The notes under the pieces were generated by a model that saw only the letters and a program-made list of their open reading frames with translations, did no database searches and was not told where the DNA came from. Positions 20,972-30,900 of a stretch of DNA of 33,349 nucleotides are shown in pieces (the first letter of the stretch is position 1; the number at the start of each line of letters is the position of its first letter). The position numbers were made by a program, and so were the translations under genes. Source of the DNA: Lachnospiraceae bacterium (GTDB taxonomy: Bacteria > Bacillota > Clostridia > Lachnospirales > Lachnospiraceae); assembly GCA_030524525.1 (NCBI GenBank), contig JAUNGI010000031.1, positions 1 through 33,349 on the forward strand. The letters are read 5' to 3'.

Positions 20972-22087
20972 ATGAGTACATATTTTCCGGAGATCAAGAA
21001 AACGTTTGGGTTTGGGTGCATGCGTCTTCCGATGCGGGACGGAGACGTGATCTACGAGCAGTTTATCCCGATGGTCGATCGCTTTTTGGAGGAAGGCTTC
21101 AACTATTTCGATACGGCGCACGGCTATTTGGGCGGCAAAAGCGAGACGGCGCTGCGCGACTGCTTGGCAAAGCGCCATCCGCGGGAGGCGTTTGTGCTGA
21201 CCGACAAGCTGACCGAGCCGTATTTTGAGCGGGAAGAGGATATTCGTCCGTTCTTTGAAAGCCAGTTAAAGGCGTGCGGCGTGGACTATTTCGATTTTTA
21301 TCTGATGCATGCGCAGAACGCATCCAATTACAAGAAGTTTCAGGCGTGCCGCGCATACGAGACGGCGGCGGAGCTGAAAAAAGAGGGGAAGATCCGCCAT
21401 GTCGGGCTGTCCTTCCATGACCGCGCGGCGGTGCTTGATCAGATCTTGACGGAGCATCCGGAGGTGGAGGTCGTGCAGATCCAGTTCAATTATGTGGATT
21501 ATGAGTACGAGGGCGTGGAAAGCCGTCTTTGCTATGAGGTGTGCAGAAAGCACGGAAAGCCGGTCATCGTGATGGAACCGGTCAAGGGAGGCAGTCTTGT
21601 GAATCTTCCGGCAAACGCCGCGGCGGTGCTTTCCGCTTTGGGCGGAGGCAGTCCCGCCAGCTACGCGATCCGCTACGCCGCAAGCTTTGAAGGCATGTGT
21701 ATGGTGCTTTCCGGCATGAGCAATATGGAGCAGATGGAAGACAACCTTAGCTATATGAAGGAGTTCGAGCCGCTTTCCGAACGGGAATTTGCGGCGATCG
21801 CCGAGGTGCGCGATATCATCCTGAATCAGGGGCTGATCCCGTGCACCGCCTGTCGCTACTGTACCGACGGCTGTCCGGCAAAGATCGAAATTCCGGCGGT
21901 GCTTGCCAGCATGAACAAGCGGAAGCAGCTGCAGGAGTGGGGCGCCGTTTCGGCGTACCGCGGGGCGGTAACGGGTCGGGGACGGGCGTCCGACTGCATC
22001 CGCTGCGGCAAATGTGAAAAGGCGTGCCCGCAGCACCTGCCGATCCGAGATCTGCTGGCGGAGATCGGGGAGATATTCGACAAATGA
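20972..22087 (+). CDS. Aldo/keto reductase with C-terminal 2x[4Fe-4S] ferredoxin domain
   Basis: A 371-aa fusion common in anaerobes. The TIM-barrel aldo/keto reductase part (about 1-280) starts FGFGCMRLP and includes YFDTAHGYLGG (catalytic Asp/Tyr region) and HVGLSFHD. The C-terminal part has two cysteine clusters, CTACRYCTDGCP near 290 and CIRCGKCEKACPQ near 341, for iron-sulfur clusters. This suggests electron transfer to or from ferredoxin-like carriers. The substrate is unknown. Its TGA overlaps the next ATG (ATGA 22084-22087). Confidence 0.93.
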   Translation: MSTYFPEIKKTFGFGCMRLPMRDGDVIYEQFIPMVDRFLEEGFNYFDTAHGYLGGKSETALRDCLAKRHPREAFVLTDKLTEPYFEREEDIRPFFESQLKACGVDYFDFYLMHAQNASNYKKFQACRAYETAAELKKEGKIRHVGLSFHDRAAVLDQILTEHPEVEVVQIQFNYVDYEYEGVESRLCYEVCRKHGKPVIVMEPVKGGSLVNLPANAAAVLSALGGGSPASYAIRYAASFEGMCMVLSGMSNMEQMEDNLSYMKEFEPLSEREFAAIAEVRDIILNQGLIPCTACRYCTDGCPAKIEIPAVLASMNKRKQLQEWGAVSAYRGAVTGRGRASDCIRCGKCEKACPQHLPIRDLLAEIGEIFDK

Positions 22088-22695
22088 TAGAAGCGGAATT
22101 TGGCGACTTCGTTCTCCGGCTGGAAACGAGCCCGCGGCTGTTTTCCCCCGCCGCCGTCGATCGGGGAACGCTTGCCATGCTTTCGCTCGTGGAGCTTCGT
22201 CCGGAGGATCGGGTGCTGGATCTGGGCTGCGGCTGCGGCGTGGTGGGAATTTGGGCTGCGCGGCGGCTTTCGCCCGATCAGGTCGTGCTGTGCGACGTGC
22301 TGCCGGAGGCGGCGGAGCTTGCGAGGGCGAACGCCGTACGGAACGGCGTCGGGGCGTGCAGGGTCTATGAGAGCGACGGCTTCCGGGGCTTTTCGGAGCG
22401 CGATTTTACGCTGATCCTGTCGAATCCGCCGTACCATACCGATTTTTCCGTGGCGAAGCACTTTATTGAAGAAGGCTTTCGGCGGCTGCAAACCGGCGGA
22501 AGGATGTTTCTTGTAACGAAACGGCGCGCATGGTACGAAAATAAGCTGACGGCGGTATTCGGCGGCTGCCGGGTGCGGGAGAAGGACGGATATTTCGTAT
22601 TCTGCGCCGAGAAGCGTCCGAAGGGCGCAGGGCGGCAGGAAAAGAAGCCGGAGCGGAAGCTTTCGAAAAAGCTGGCGCGCAGGTATGGAAAATAA
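22084..22695 (+). CDS. RsmC-like class I SAM methyltransferase
   Basis: A 203-aa protein with the SAM-binding loop VLDLGCGCGVVGI near residues 43-55 and the catalytic NPPYHTDF near 114, followed by HFIEEGFRRLQTGG and VTKRRAWYENKL. This combination is that of the RsmC/YbxB group, which methylates guanine N2 in 16S rRNA; a tRNA substrate is possible. The C-terminus is strongly basic (RKLSKKLARRYGK), fitting RNA binding. It is coupled by an ATGA overlap to the upstream gene, and its 3' end overlaps the longest possible reading of the CCA enzyme. Confidence 0.88.
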   Translation: MIEAEFGDFVLRLETSPRLFSPAAVDRGTLAMLSLVELRPEDRVLDLGCGCGVVGIWAARRLSPDQVVLCDVLPEAAELARANAVRNGVGACRVYESDGFRGFSERDFTLILSNPPYHTDFSVAKHFIEEGFRRLQTGGRMFLVTKRRAWYENKLTAVFGGCRVREKDGYFVFCAEKRPKGAGRQEKKPERKLSKKLARRYGK

Positions 22696-22744
22696 CGGGC
22701 GGCGCACGCAGAAACCGAAGGAAGGGGAAAAGGCGGAGGAAGTC

Positions 22745-24181
22745 ATGCGGACAGAACCGTTAAAAACAGAGAATTTCCGGATCGAGCTGCCGACGGCGGT
22801 GCGGGAGATCATCGAAGCGCTTGCGCGCGCGGGCTTTGAGGCATACGCGGTGGGCGGCTGCGTGCGCGACAGCCTGCTTGGAAGGGAGCCGGAGGATTGG
22901 GATATCACGACCTCGGCAAGCCCGCAGGAGGTCAAAGCCCTGTTCCCGCGCACGGTGGACACCGGGATCGAACACGGTACGGTGACCGTGCTGCGCAGGC
23001 AGAAGGGCTATGAGGTGACGACCTATCGGCTGGACGGCGCGTACGAGGATCACCGGCATCCCAGCTCGGTCACGTTTACGCGCGAGCTGGCGGAGGATCT
23101 GCGGCGGCGGGATTTTACGATCAACGCAATGGCGTACAGCGAACAAAACGGTCTGATCGACCTGTTCGGCGGGCGGGAGGACTTGAAAAACCGCGTGATC
23201 CGCTCGGTCGGGAAGCCCATGGAACGCTTCTCCGAGGACGCGCTTCGCATTTTCCGCGCCGTGCGTTTTTCGGCGCAGCTGGATTTTACTGTGGAGACGG
23301 AGACGCTTGCCGCGATGAAAGCGCTGGCGGGGGATCTGCGGCGGGTAAGCGCGGAGCGGATCCGGGTGGAGCTTACAAAGCTTTTGCTGTCGGAGCATCC
23401 CGACCGGCTTCTGTTGATGCAGGAGACCGGGATCTCCGCCGTGGTGCTTCCGGAATGGGACCGAATGCTTGCGACCGAACAGAACAACCCCTACCATTGC
23501 TGGGACGTGGGAATGCATACGTTAAAGGCGCTGCAGGCGCTGCAGGGGCTCCCCGCATATGAGGCGGAGGGAAAAAAGGGACGGCAGATCTTGGCGTATT
23601 CCGTTCTGCTGCACGACTGCGCAAAGCCCGACTGCCGCAGGTTGGACGAGAACGGCGCCGCGCACTTTCACGGACATCAGAAAAAAAGCGCCGAGCTTGC
23701 CAAGCGGATTCTGGAACGGCTGAAATTTGACAACGAGACGATCGCGGCGGTCACGAAGCTGGTGCGGTTTCACGACAGCCGACATACCGTGGAGATGGAG
23801 AAGGGCGGCGCCGGGCTCCGCCGTCTTACGAACCGGGTGGGAAGCGAGTGGATGCCGTTTCTCTTTGCCGTGCAGCGGGCGGATATTTACGGGCATAAGC
23901 CGGAATTGGTTCCGCGGATGCTCCGCGAGGTCGATCGGATGGAGGAGGGCTTTCGCGGGATCGTGGCAAGGCGGGAGTGCGTGTCGCTGAAGCAGCTTGC
24001 GGTGACCGGAAGGGATCTGCTGGCGATCGGCTATTCGTCGGGGCCCGCTCTGGGACAGGCGCTGCGGGCGCTCCTTGCGGAGGTGCTGAACGAGCCGGAA
24101 AAAAACGAACGCGAAACGCTTCTGGCGCTTGCGGAGAGTTATCTGCGGGAAGACAGGATTCCCGAAAATCCTCTGGAATGA
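22745..24181 (+). CDS. cca: CCA tRNA nucleotidyltransferase
   Basis: Adds or repairs the 3' CCA end of tRNAs. The class II nucleotidyltransferase head has VGGCVRDSLLG near residue 35 and EDWDITT near 52, with RRDFTINAMAY near 120. A C-terminal HD domain (LLHDCAKPD near 288) is present. From ATG 22745 the product is 478 aa; GGAGG (22735-22739) at 5-nt spacing picks this start over ATG 22685, which has a poor ribosome site and would overlap the methyltransferase. Poly(A) polymerase is the alternative within the family, but the HD-bearing type in Firmicutes is usually CCA-adding. A strong terminator follows. Confidence 0.92.
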   Translation: MRTEPLKTENFRIELPTAVREIIEALARAGFEAYAVGGCVRDSLLGREPEDWDITTSASPQEVKALFPRTVDTGIEHGTVTVLRRQKGYEVTTYRLDGAYEDHRHPSSVTFTRELAEDLRRRDFTINAMAYSEQNGLIDLFGGREDLKNRVIRSVGKPMERFSEDALRIFRAVRFSAQLDFTVETETLAAMKALAGDLRRVSAERIRVELTKLLLSEHPDRLLLMQETGISAVVLPEWDRMLATEQNNPYHCWDVGMHTLKALQALQGLPAYEAEGKKGRQILAYSVLLHDCAKPDCRRLDENGAAHFHGHQKKSAELAKRILERLKFDNETIAAVTKLVRFHDSRHTVEMEKGGAGLRRLTNRVGSEWMPFLFAVQRADIYGHKPELVPRMLREVDRMEEGFRGIVARRECVSLKQLAVTGRDLLAIGYSSGPALGQALRALLAEVLNEPEKNERETLLALAESYLREDRIPENPLE

Positions 24182-24205
24182 ATTGAAAAAAGACCGCATA
24201 CATTG

Positions 24206-24240
24206 AGTGTGAACATGAAAACCATGTTCACACTTTTTTT
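24206..24240 (+). terminator. Rho-independent terminator after cca
   Basis: A perfect 12-bp stem AGTGTGAACATG (24206-24217) / CATGTTCACACT (24223-24234) with a 5-nt loop, running into seven T residues (24234-24240). Confidence 0.93.
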
Positions 24241-24261
24241 CTGGATGGGAGCGTGAATCAC

Positions 24262-25278
24262 ATGGGGTTGGATGAAAAAAGTGCGGTGGTTCTGGCACAG
24301 TACGACGTCTCCATAAGGGGATATTACCGTCAGAAGGGCGCCGGCTTTCTGGAAACGGAGCAGGGGCTTCTGATGCTTCGCGGCCGCGAGGTCAAGGAGG
24401 GGCGCGCCGTTTGGGAGGAAGAAGTCAAAAAACAGATCGTCGCCCAAGGATTTTCGCTGGTGGATATCGGCGTGCCGAACCGGGAGGGCAGGTACGTGAC
24501 CGAAGGGGATTACGGGGAGACCTTTCTGCTGCGGCACTGGAAACAGGGAGAGGAGATGGATCTGCGCCTTTCCGAGCATCGGCTCCGGGCGGTGGAAACG
24601 CTGGCGCGCCTGCACCGCGCCATGCGGGGGCTGCCCGTCCGATCCGAATACATACGTGAATCCACAAAGGAGATCTTTGAAAAGCGGATCCGCGAGATGC
24701 GCCGTCTGGCGACCTATCTTTATAAGCGAAAGCAGAAAAATCCGTTTGAGCTGAAGCTTTTGGAGCTGCTGCCCGTCTATCTGAAAAAGGCGGAGGCGGC
24801 GCTTTCCTGCCTGCTGGCGGGCGACTGGCAGCAGGTGCACCGGGAGGCGGAGGAGCAGGGCGTGGGCTGCCACGGGAATTACGGAAATCACTCTCTTTTG
24901 CTGCTGGACGGCGGCAGGGTGTTCGTCGGTAATTTTGAACATGCGGGCATCGGTCCGCAGGCGGAGGACATCTATTATCTGCTGCGGAAGTCGCTGGAAA
25001 AAAACGGCTGGGACGAGGAGATCTATACGCAGATGCTCTCCGCTTATCAGAAGGAGCGCCCCCTGCCCCGTCAGGAGCTTCGGCTGCTTTTGTGCCTGCT
25101 GCTGTTCCCGGAAAAGTTTTATCGGGTCTGCAATCAGTATTTCAATGCGCGAAAAGCGTGGATCCCCGCCAAGAACGCGCAGAAGCTGATGCTTGTTTTG
25201 GAGCAGCAGGAGCCGAAAAGCCGCTTCGACGAGAAAATCAACAAGCTGCTTGCCTGTCCCGGGCTGTTTATGTTATAA
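24262..25278 (+). CDS. CotS-family spore coat protein (kinase-like fold)
   Basis: A 338-aa member of the CotS/CotI/YutH family, whose fold resembles aminoglycoside/choline kinases and whose members occur in the spore coat. The region CHGNYGNHSLLLLDGG near residue 202 corresponds to the kinase catalytic loop (HxDxxxxN), but the expected Asp is Asn here, as in several coat members, so catalytic activity is doubtful. GGGAG (24247-24251) favours ATG 24262 over GTG 24253. It stands alone after the cca terminator. The presence of such a gene is the best sign that the organism forms spores. No sporulation promoter was identified with confidence. Confidence 0.82.
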   Translation: MGLDEKSAVVLAQYDVSIRGYYRQKGAGFLETEQGLLMLRGREVKEGRAVWEEEVKKQIVAQGFSLVDIGVPNREGRYVTEGDYGETFLLRHWKQGEEMDLRLSEHRLRAVETLARLHRAMRGLPVRSEYIRESTKEIFEKRIREMRRLATYLYKRKQKNPFELKLLELLPVYLKKAEAALSCLLAGDWQQVHREAEEQGVGCHGNYGNHSLLLLDGGRVFVGNFEHAGIGPQAEDIYYLLRKSLEKNGWDEEIYTQMLSAYQKERPLPRQELRLLLCLLLFPEKFYRVCNQYFNARKAWIPAKNAQKLMLVLEQQEPKSRFDEKINKLLACPGLFML

Positions 25279-25279
25279 T
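25250..25279 (+). promoter_or_regulatory. Promoter of the HAD phosphatase gene
   Basis: -35 TTGCCT (25250-25255), 18-bp spacer, perfect -10 TATAAT (25274-25279). It overlaps the stop codon of the CotS-like gene and would give a leader of about 95 nt. Confidence 0.6.
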
Positions 25280-25379
25280 GCGCGAATAAGAAAACGGGCA
25301 GCCAACGGGCAAAGCGCGGCGCCGAGCGGCACGAAAGGCGCGGGGCTGCGCGTCGGATAAAACCAAGGAGGGAACTGCT

Positions 25380-26021
25380 ATGAAATACGTTTTTCTCGAT
25401 CTGGACGGTACGATCTCCGATTCCTCCGAGGGGATCACGAACTGCATTGCGGAAGCGCTTGAGACGATGGGCGTTCGGGTCGAAGATAAAAATACGCTGA
25501 AAAAATATATCGGACCGCCCCTGTCGGTCTCGTTCCGGGATTACTTTGAAGGAGAGGATATTGAGCGCGCGATCGGACTGTACCGCGCACGCTACCGCGA
25601 AAGCGGCTGGAAGGAAAACCGGATGTATCCGGGAATCCCGGAGGCGCTTGCCGCCCTCAGGAAGGGAGGAAAGCAGATCGTGATGGCGACCTCCAAGCCG
25701 GAGGAATTTGCCCGGAGGATCGCGGAATATTTTGGGATCGCGTCGTATTTTACGGCGATCTGCGGCGCCAGTCTGGATCAAAGGATCAACACCAAGGCGG
25801 AGGTCATTGCCTACGCAATGAAAACCCTCGGTCTTTCCGACCCGAAGGAGATCGTCATGGTGGGGGACCGCTATCACGACGTGGAAGGAGCCGCCGAGTT
25901 TGGGATCGCCGCGCTCGGCGTGACCTACGGCTTCGGAACGGCGGAGGAGCTTTTGCAGGCGGGAGCGTTTGCGGTGGCGGACAGCCCCGAGGAAATGAGC
26001 CGAAGCCTGTTGGCAATGTGA
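25380..26021 (+). CDS. HAD phosphatase, phosphoglycolate phosphatase-like
   Basis: A 213-aa HAD hydrolase of the Gph/PgmB-like subfamily with an alpha-helical cap. Motif I DLDGTISD is near residue 7, motif II ATSKPEE near 103, motif IV VGDRYHDVEGA near 161. All catalytic residues are present. Natural substrates of such proteins are diverse small phosphates, so phosphoglycolate is only the family default. ATG follows AAGGAGGG. The membrane-protein gene begins 10 nt downstream. Confidence 0.88.
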   Translation: MKYVFLDLDGTISDSSEGITNCIAEALETMGVRVEDKNTLKKYIGPPLSVSFRDYFEGEDIERAIGLYRARYRESGWKENRMYPGIPEALAALRKGGKQIVMATSKPEEFARRIAEYFGIASYFTAICGASLDQRINTKAEVIAYAMKTLGLSDPKEIVMVGDRYHDVEGAAEFGIAALGVTYGFGTAEELLQAGAFAVADSPEEMSRSLLAM

Positions 26022-26031
26022 GAGGAACGTT

Positions 26032-26661
26032 ATGAAAAAATACATTCTGATAATTTTGGGGATCTTATTTCTGCTTGTGGACGTGACGGTTTCCACGGGC
26101 GTTCGCTACCCGGAATATGAGCTTCTGGAGAACTACGCCGCCGACACGCAGCGCATGGTCATGGACGACGTGGTTTCCGACCATATGAAGCTGGACATGG
26201 TGCCCGATGCGGTGGGCTATGTGCTGCTTGCCGTCGGAGCGCTGCTCGTGCTTCCGTCGGACAAGGCGCGAAGACGCGCCCTGACGGTCTGCGCGGCTGC
26301 CTTTGCCGTGGACCTGCTCTGCCCGCTGCTGCCGCTGTTTGCAGACGGAGTGACGGTGTACGGGGGCGAATATTTCCTTCACTGGGGCAAGGCGTTTCTG
26401 GAGGCGGCTGCCGTGATTCTGATCGTGCGGTGCTGCGTCGCCTCGCTGGAAAGCAAGATCAATCACAAGGATAACGTGCTGATCTGGATCTTTGTTATGC
26501 TTGCCGCCGCCTGCGGCTTCTTCCGGGAGCTGGCGGGCTTTTACGGTCTGCTCAAAACCTCTCTTGTCTATACGGTCGTGCAGGCGCTGCTGACGCTTGC
26601 TTATTTGTGGAAGCTTTGCGGCAACGCCCAGACGTCGGAGACGCTGCCCGAAAGCCGCTAA
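26032..26661 (+). CDS. Multi-pass membrane protein of unknown function
   Basis: A 209-aa protein with about five hydrophobic helices: residues 3-22, 60-78, 85-104, 122-140 and 146-164, with another near 172-190. The loop after the first helix (about 25-58) is polar and probably outside. No conserved motif that I recognise. Its TAA overlaps the stop codon of the convergent araC-type gene by 2 nt and no terminator separates them, so read-through in both directions is possible. Confidence 0.75.
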   Translation: MKKYILIILGILFLLVDVTVSTGVRYPEYELLENYAADTQRMVMDDVVSDHMKLDMVPDAVGYVLLAVGALLVLPSDKARRRALTVCAAAFAVDLLCPLLPLFADGVTVYGGEYFLHWGKAFLEAAAVILIVRCCVASLESKINHKDNVLIWIFVMLAAACGFFRELAGFYGLLKTSLVYTVVQALLTLAYLWKLCGNAQTSETLPESR

Positions 26662-27545
26662 AACATTTTGATCTTTTTGCCCTGATGCTGATGATACGCC
26701 TTATATTCCGACGGCGTGCATTCCTTTGCGGCGCGAAAGACCCGGTTGAACGTGGAGATCGAGGAAAATCCGGATTGCAGCGCCACGTCCGTGACCGAAA
26801 TATTGGGATTCAGCAGCAGGGTTTCCGCCGCCTTGACCCGGCGCTGATTCAGGTAGGCGTAAAAGGAGTGATCGGTAAACTGCTTGAACAGCCGGGAAAA
26901 ATGAAACTTGCTGAACCCGGCAAGGCTCGCCATCTTTTCCAGAGAAATATCTTCCGTATAGTTGTTATTGATATAGTTCACGACAGTGTTCATCTTGTCA
27001 AAATATTCCATTTGCTTATTGGTCCGCACATCCGGAAACAACAGATCCGTCCGGATATGCAGCCGTCCGATCTGGACAAAAAATTGGATCAGGTAGGAGT
27101 AGATCATGGACTGACGCAGCGGCAGCGTCGAGTTGTTGTATTCTTCGATGATCCGGTTCAGCAGCCGCACCGAGGAATCGTGAATTTCTCCGTAACGGCT
27201 GGGAGAAATCAGAATGGGCTGGGAAAGCACCGGCGTAATGGCGGAGAAATCCTGCATCGTGCTGATGAGGGCGATATCGAACATAAGGATCAGGCGCAGT
27301 CCGCTCGGCCGCGAAATAAGCTGGTGCAGTTCGCCCGGGGGAATAAAAAAGATGTCCCGCTCCTGCAGCTCGTAGGTCTGTCCGCTGACGACGACCGAAT
27401 AGCTGTTTTCGATCGGCATGATGATCTCTCCGGCGGCGTGCCAATGCGTATCGTAGGATTCCGGCTCCCGGTTCAGATAAAGCAGAATGGATTGGTTCTC
27501 CTCAAAGGAAACCTTCTCGTGAATTCCGGACAGCTCTCTAACCAT
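26658..27545 (-). CDS. AraC-family transcriptional regulator
   Basis: A 295-aa regulator. The N-terminal cupin-like sensor region (about 10-150; HWHAAGEIIMPIEN, RDIFFIPPGELHQL) probably binds a sugar. The C-terminal double helix-turn-helix (about 190-285) includes SLEKMASLAGFSKFHFSRLF and VTDVALQSGFSSISTFNRVF. The start at 27545 has GGGGAGGT at about 9 nt on the minus strand; a longer start at 27614 lacks this. It is divergent from a sugar ABC transporter and is most likely its activator. Confidence 0.93.
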   Translation of the reverse strand: MVRELSGIHEKVSFEENQSILLYLNREPESYDTHWHAAGEIIMPIENSYSVVVSGQTYELQERDIFFIPPGELHQLISRPSGLRLILMFDIALISTMQDFSAITPVLSQPILISPSRYGEIHDSSVRLLNRIIEEYNNSTLPLRQSMIYSYLIQFFVQIGRLHIRTDLLFPDVRTNKQMEYFDKMNTVVNYINNNYTEDISLEKMASLAGFSKFHFSRLFKQFTDHSFYAYLNQRRVKAAETLLLNPNISVTDVALQSGFSSISTFNRVFRAAKECTPSEYKAYHQHQGKKIKMF

Positions 27546-27947
27546 ATAATAATGACCTCCCCCTGAAAACGGTGGTTTTTTCGCAATGCAGTTTTGCAGA
27601 AAATGACCGTTCAAAAATTGCTAGGAATTTCCCCTTGACAAATATGTACAAAAGTGCGAAAAATGAATTAGAAAAATTGTGCAAATAACCGTGGTTATGC
27701 AAGGATATCTTGAAAAATCGCAAAAAGCTCTTATGTATTTTTCGCTAAAAAAGTAGGTTGGAAATTCGCGCTTTCTTGCAAAATGGATAACAATAGCAAG
27801 ATTTGAGTTAAATATAGCAAAAACTGATATGCAAATGCAAGGGGATTTTATTAAAATATAGGATATCTATTTGTGATTTTGCTGAACTTTTTATGAAATA
27901 TAGGTAAAAATCGAGGGCAAGTTTATAAAAGAAGGAGAAAAGAAGCA
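27546..27947. promoter_or_regulatory. AT-rich divergent regulatory region
   Basis: 402 nt of very AT-rich DNA between the AraC-type regulator and the ABC operon. An inverted repeat ATAACC-GT-GGTTAT (27685-27698), flanked by TGCA on each side at slightly unequal distances, is a candidate operator. Several TGCAA motifs recur (27699, 27775, 27831, 27837). I found no consensus sigma-A promoter for the ABC genes, consistent with activator dependence. The ribosome site AAGGAG precedes ATG 27948. Confidence 0.45.
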
Positions 27948-30900
27948 ATGAGTAAGGTCAAGAATGTCTTGAAAAAGAAGTATGTCTACTGGCCGCTGAT
28001 CATCATCGCCGTTGTTGCGGTGCTTGTTGTCTGGAGCTCTCTGTCGAGTGTGGAAAGCTACGAAGACAAGTACGCCGGCTTTGATTTTTCAAAGGTCGAG
28101 GGAGAAGGACGGGAAGACTCCTATACCGCTTATCTGCTCAGACACGGCGGAGCGGACGGAACCGCGGTCTATCCTTCGGAAACCCTTTCGGTGCCTCTGA
28201 CGAAGGACTCCATCACGGCGGGGGAAAACTATTCCTTTATTGATTACGGCGGAGAAAAAAACGTTCTGGCCTCTTACGAGGGCGGCTATGTGGAATTTAA
28301 GGTAAACGTGAAGCAGGCCGGTCTTTATAACATCTATCTGACCTACTATCCCGATCAGGAGGAGGATACCTCCCGCGGCATCGAGATCGAGCGCGCGCTC
28401 TACATCAACGGCGAGATCCCGTTCTCCGGCGCGGACGCGCTGACCTTCAACCGCATCTTTACGGACGACGGCGAATCCACCTTTGACAATCAGGGAAACG
28501 AGATCCGGCCGAGCCAGATCGAAGCTCCCCGTTGGGAAACTACATATCTTTACGACGATCTCGGCTACATTACCGAGCCCTATTGCTTCTATTTTGAAGA
28601 AGGCGAAAACACCATCCGTCTTGAAGCAAGCCAAGAAACCCTGATCCTGAAAGAATTTGTCGTTGCGGAGAGACTGGAAACCCCGGACTACGCATCCTAT
28701 ATCGAGGGCGCGGATACGAGCCTGAGCGACAGCAAGTTCCATGTGCAGATCCAAGGCGAGGACGCGGAGTACCGCTCTTCCCAGTCCCTGTATCCGACCT
28801 ATGACCGCACCTCCGCTTCCACCACGCCTTACAGCGTAACGACCCAGCGGCTGAACATGATCGGCGGCAACAACTGGAAGGTGTCCGGACAGTGGATCGA
28901 GTGGGAGGTCGAGGTACCGGAGGACGGCTACTACGAACTGACTCTGAAGGCGAGACAGAATTATAACCGCGGCTTTGTTTCCTGCCGTTCCCTGTACATA
29001 AACGGCCAGATCCCCTTTGAGGAGGTCTCCGCCATTAAGTTTGACTTTTCGAACGACTGGAAGATGATGACCCTTTCCGACGGCGACGGCAATCCGTATC
29101 TGTTCCATTTGAATGCCGGCAAGAACCGAATCCGCCTTGAGGTCACCTTGGGCGAGGTCGGCGATATCCTGAACCGGATGAACGACAGCGTGTACCGTCT
29201 GAATCAGATCTACCGCAAGATCCTCGTTGTGACCGGAACCGAGCCGGACGAAAACCGCGACTACAACCTTGACGAGAAATATCCCGACGTTATCGAGGGC
29301 ATGGGAGACGAGTACAAGGTTCTTTATAAGATCATCGACGACCTGATCGACTACACCGGCGAGGCGGGAACGCAGGTCTCCGCTTCTCTGACGCTGGCAA
29401 ATCAGCTGGAGCGTTTTTATGACGATCCGGACAACATTACGTCCAGCCTGCAGAACTTCAAGGATAATGTCAGCGCGCTTGGTTCCTCCATCCTGACGCT
29501 GAGCCAGTCCAATCTGGATATCGACTATATCATCGTTTCCGGCGCGGATTACAAGGTGCCGGACGACACGCCCTCTTGGTTTGACAACGCGCTGCATGAG
29601 GTCAAGGCGTTTATCTCGACCTTTACGGTGGATTACAACGCCATCGGCAACGTATATGGCGACGATATGGAAACGATCACGGTGTGGATCTTTGCGGGCC
29701 GTGACCAGTGTACCATCCTGAAGACAATGATCGACGATACGTTTGTGGAAAAATACGGCATCGGCGTCAATGTGGACCTGATCACCGCCGACGTGCTGCT
29801 TCCGGCGACCGTGGCGGGAACGGGACCGGACGTCGCGCTGAACGCGAACAACGGCGAGCCCGTCAACTACGCGCTGCGTGGAGCCGCCACCGACCTGACG
29901 CAGTTTAAGGGCAACGGTTCGGACGTGCGCGGCTTTGAGGAGGTCATTTCCGAATATAAGCCGTCCTCGTATGTTCCTTATCAATACGACGGCGGAGTTT
30001 ACGCAATACCGGAAACGCAGTATTACAACGTTATGTTTTACCGAACCGATATCATGGAAGAGCTTGGGCTTGAGATCCCGCAGACATGGGACGACCTGAT
30101 CGCCATGCTGCCGACCATTCAGAAGTCGAACATGAACATCGGCGTACCTTCGACCGAGCGTAAGATCAACAACGTTGCCAATCCGGATCTGTCGGGCTTC
30201 TTCGCTCAGTACTATCAGAACGGCGGCTCGCTGTACAATGAGGAGGGCTCCGCAACGATGCTCGACAGTGAGGAAGCGGTAGCGGCGTTTGAACAGTTTA
30301 CGATGTTCTTTACGCATTATAAATGCCCGAAGGAGTATACCTTCGTAGACCGGTTCCGTACCGGTGAAATGCCGCTCGGATTTGTCGATTACAACAACTA
30401 CAACACGCTTGTCGTATCTGCACCGGAGATTCGCGGACTGTGGGCAATGGCTCCGATCCCGGGAACCTACATCACCGATGAAAACGGCAACTATGTGGAT
30501 GCGGACGGCGACGGCGAGTGGGATATCGACCGCAGCGTATCGTGCTGGGGAACCTGCTCGATGCTGCTGGGAACCTCGGAAAAGAAGGAAGAGGCATGGA
30601 CGTTCCTGCAATGGTGGGCAAGCGCCGACGTGCAGGCTCGTTACGGCAGAGAGCTGGAGGCGGTCATGGGAGAATCCGCCCGTTATGCGACCGCAAATGT
30701 AGAGGCGTTTGACCAGCTTTCGTGGAGCTCTGCAGAGCGTGCGGTTCTGGAAGAACAGTGGGATTGGGTCGTAGGTACCCCGGAGGTTCCGGGAGGCTAC
30801 TACACCTCAAGACATATCGTAAACGCAGTCCGTAAGGTCATCAACGACAACGAGGACCCGCGGGAGACGCTGCTTGACTACAAGCGGGACATCGACGACG

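Noticed and set aside
27634-27665. Promoter from TTGACA at about 27634
   Set aside because: The -35 is perfect but no acceptable -10 lies 16-19 nt downstream.
28089-30611. 840-aa minus-strand ORF opposite the solute-binding protein
   Set aside because: Shadow frame of a well-supported gene; no recognisable domain.
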